NCBI GenBank assembly: GCA_028826165.1 | Contig: JAPDFW010000060.1 | Location: 186,001-250,000 of the forward strand | Direction of reading: 5' to 3' | Origin: Anaeramoeba ignava | Taxonomy: Eukaryota > Metamonada > Anaeramoebidae | Length of the DNA: 64,000 bases | Part shown: positions 62,359 to 64,000 of the stretch, piece by piece | How positions within the stretch are numbered: position 1 is the stretch's first letter | Layout of the letters: each line of letters starts with the position of its first letter | Translations under genes and position numbers: made by a program | The notes under the pieces: model-generated | Told to the model about the DNA's origin: nothing | Database searches by the model: none | Seen by the model: the letters and a program-made list of their open reading frames with translations, nothing else

Positions 62359-64000
62359 ATGAACAAGTTATTTTTGTTATTGATTTTTATTCAAATAATA
62401 CAAATTCATCAAATTTTAACTGTTGAATCTGGAAATGAATATTATTTCTGGTGTTTAAAAGATGTTTTAAATCCTCCTGATTCTTATGTTTACTTTGGAA
62501 TTTGCGTTGATCGTTATCAAGAATTTATTGCAATAGGAACATATAATTCCAATCAAATATTCATTTACAAATTAAATGAAACTAATTGGGATTTATATCA
62601 AACCTTAAAAGGTGAACAAAGTTCAAGTTTTGGGATAAATTTTGTGTTTTCTGGAAGTTATCTCATTGTTGGCGCTTCTGGTTTTGGTCAAGTATTAATT
62701 TATAAATTTAATGGAAGCTTTTGGAATCTACACCAATTTTTTCAAGGAGAAATTGCTTCTCAATTTGGTTCAAGTATTTCAACTTCTGGGAATATTCTTG
62801 TTATTGGTTCTCCTAATTCAAATCAAGTTTATATTTATCAATTTAATGAAAGTTATTGGAATATCAATCAAGTTTTACATCCAACTCCTCAATCAGAATT
62901 TGGAGCAAGTGTTTCAAATTTCGGAAATATTACTGTGGTAGGTTCACCAGGTTCAGATGAAGTATTGATTTTTTCACTTAATGAAGGTTACTGGAATCTC
63001 AGTCAAATTTTAACTGGAGAACAATATTCAAAATTCGGAATAAATGTTTCTATTACAGATAATTTTATTGGGATTAGTTGTGAAAATAGTACAAATGCAT
63101 ATGTTTATTCATTTGATGGGAATTATTGGAATTTAAATGAAACTTTCAATTCAGATCCTTATGCAATTTATCAAATTAAAATTTCTCAAAATCTTCTTAT
63201 CATTTCATCACGATTTTCTGAACTTGGTGGTTTTTTTGAATATAACGGAACAGATTGGGTGCCTTTCCAACTTTATCGAGAGCCTAATTCATCTTTTTTC
63301 GGGTTAACATTTTCTGTTCATGATGATTCAATCCTTGTTGGTGATTTAGCGACAAATCAAGTTCATATTTTAACATTCAATGGAAGCTATTGGAATTTGA
63401 ATCAATCAATCAATGGAAGCCAAAGAACTGATTTTGGTTGGAATGTCGCAATCTCGGATAATTTTATTGCTGTTGGAGCCGATCAAACATCTGAAGTTTT
63501 TACTTATGGATATAATGGGAGTGACTGGATAATAAACCAAACTTTACAAAATGAGCCTGAGTCATATATGGGATCTCGAAATGTGTTTCTGAATGATACT
63601 CTTGTTATTGGGAATTCGGGAAATTCTAATCAAGTTTTCATCTATCAATTCAATGGAACATATTGGGATCTTTATCAAATTTTATATGAACCAAATATTT
63701 CAAGTTATGGAAATAGTGTTTCAATATCTCAAGGTTTCATTTTTGTGGGAGCCTCTACTGAGAGTAAAGTGTTTATTTATGAATTTAATGGAACATATTG
63801 GGAAATGATTGATTGTTTGGCTCAAAATGGCAATTTTGGTAAATATATCGAGGCATTAGAAGATTACGTTGCTGTTGGAAACCCAGACAATAACAGCATT
63901 TATGTTGAGAAATATAATGGAAGTGATTGGATCGAATATCAAATTTTAAGTCCTGGAAATGGAGCAGGATTTGGGAATAGTATAACCATTTCAACTGATT
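62359..64000 (+). CDS. Secreted FG-GAP/beta-propeller repeat protein (partial)
   Basis: Open from ATG 62359 to the window edge (547 codons, no stop). MNKLFLLLIFIQIIQIHQI is a signal peptide. It is followed by about eight repeats of roughly 55-60 residues with the pattern FG-(S/V)S-(I/V)S, VGAS or IGSP, then (Q/E)V-IY-FNGSYWNL-Q. This is typical of FG-GAP (integrin alpha-like) blades that fold into extracellular beta-propellers. N-glycosylation sequons (NGS, NGT, NES, NLS) are very common. No membrane segment is reached before the edge. The gene has no introns in this part and no close TCATTTTT word, unlike its neighbours. A role in surface adhesion or recognition is inferred. Confidence 0.85.
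   Translation, partial: MNKLFLLLIFIQIIQIHQILTVESGNEYYFWCLKDVLNPPDSYVYFGICVDRYQEFIAIGTYNSNQIFIYKLNETNWDLYQTLKGEQSSSFGINFVFSGSYLIVGASGFGQVLIYKFNGSFWNLHQFFQGEIASQFGSSISTSGNILVIGSPNSNQVYIYQFNESYWNINQVLHPTPQSEFGASVSNFGNITVVGSPGSDEVLIFSLNEGYWNLSQILTGEQYSKFGINVSITDNFIGISCENSTNAYVYSFDGNYWNLNETFNSDPYAIYQIKISQNLLIISSRFSELGGFFEYNGTDWVPFQLYREPNSSFFGLTFSVHDDSILVGDLATNQVHILTFNGSYWNLNQSINGSQRTDFGWNVAISDNFIAVGADQTSEVFTYGYNGSDWIINQTLQNEPESYMGSRNVFLNDTLVIGNSGNSNQVFIYQFNGTYWDLYQILYEPNISSYGNSVSISQGFIFVGASTESKVFIYEFNGTYWEMIDCLAQNGNFGKYIEALEDYVAVGNPDNNSIYVEKYNGSDWIEYQILSPGNGAGFGNSITISTD

Overview
The window is nuclear DNA from an extremely AT-rich protist. Genes carry many short spliceosomal introns (mostly GTAA... 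to TTTAG or AAAG), encode low-complexity Asn/Gln/Lys/Glu/Ile tracts, and sit between AT satellites. The gene mix (ankyrin, BTB, RCC1 and armadillo proteins, FG-GAP-like surface proteins and a very large Rho-type GTPase family) and an upstream TTTTTCATTTTT element resembling the Trichomonas initiator (TCAYTW) suggest a metamonad, perhaps Anaeramoeba-like. That placement is inference. TAA and TGA both act as stops, and the code looks standard.

Layout. 1-2867: the 3' end of a type I membrane protein gene (+), then a small secreted Cys-rich protein gene (-) whose introns include a 1 kb repeat-filled one. 3063-7629: AT satellites around a 843-residue Asn/Gln-rich protein gene (-) with a possible PB1-like C-terminus. 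7630-12034: a 1255-residue ankyrin protein gene with one intron. 12579-14190: an unknown helical protein gene ending in an Asn-Glu repeat. 14708-17923 (-): a 12-exon gene, reconstructed here, encoding ankyrin repeats (one per exon) followed by a macro domain, with an 11-nt microexon.

18008-50206: a head-to-tail array of 38 Rho/Rac-type small GTPase loci, all on +, nearly all ending in the CAAX box CILN. Every readable copy has lost Gly60 and Gln61 (Rac numbering) from the G3 motif DTAGQ, so GAP-stimulated hydrolysis is probably lost or altered. The 5' halves (P-loop, switches) are diverse, while the 3' halves (TKxD to CAAX) are nearly identical even at the DNA level. Several copies carry NQ/EI repeat insertions at one fixed site between switch I and switch II. 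About 27.5-36.95 kb and 36.95-46.3 kb are two copies of one roughly 9.4-kb, 11-gene unit. The segment from about 34.8 to 42.4 kb is full of indels and may be unpolished or misassembled sequence.

50893-60147: a Bud32/PRPK (KEOPS) kinase gene, a GT61-type glycosyltransferase gene, an RCC1-BTB gene (-) with one apparent frameshift, and a long BTB-armadillo gene (-) whose exons are separated by repeat-filled introns. 60210-61715 is a satellite of about 135-bp units, followed by a small relic of a BTB gene and a 25-bp inverted repeat. 62359 to the end is the start of a secreted FG-GAP/beta-propeller protein gene.

The GTPase array reads as a repertoire: a constant membrane-targeting 3' part joined to variable switch/effector halves, apparently kept alike by gene conversion and unequal crossing-over. 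The linked ankyrin, BTB and armadillo genes are typical scaffold families, but a functional link is inference only.
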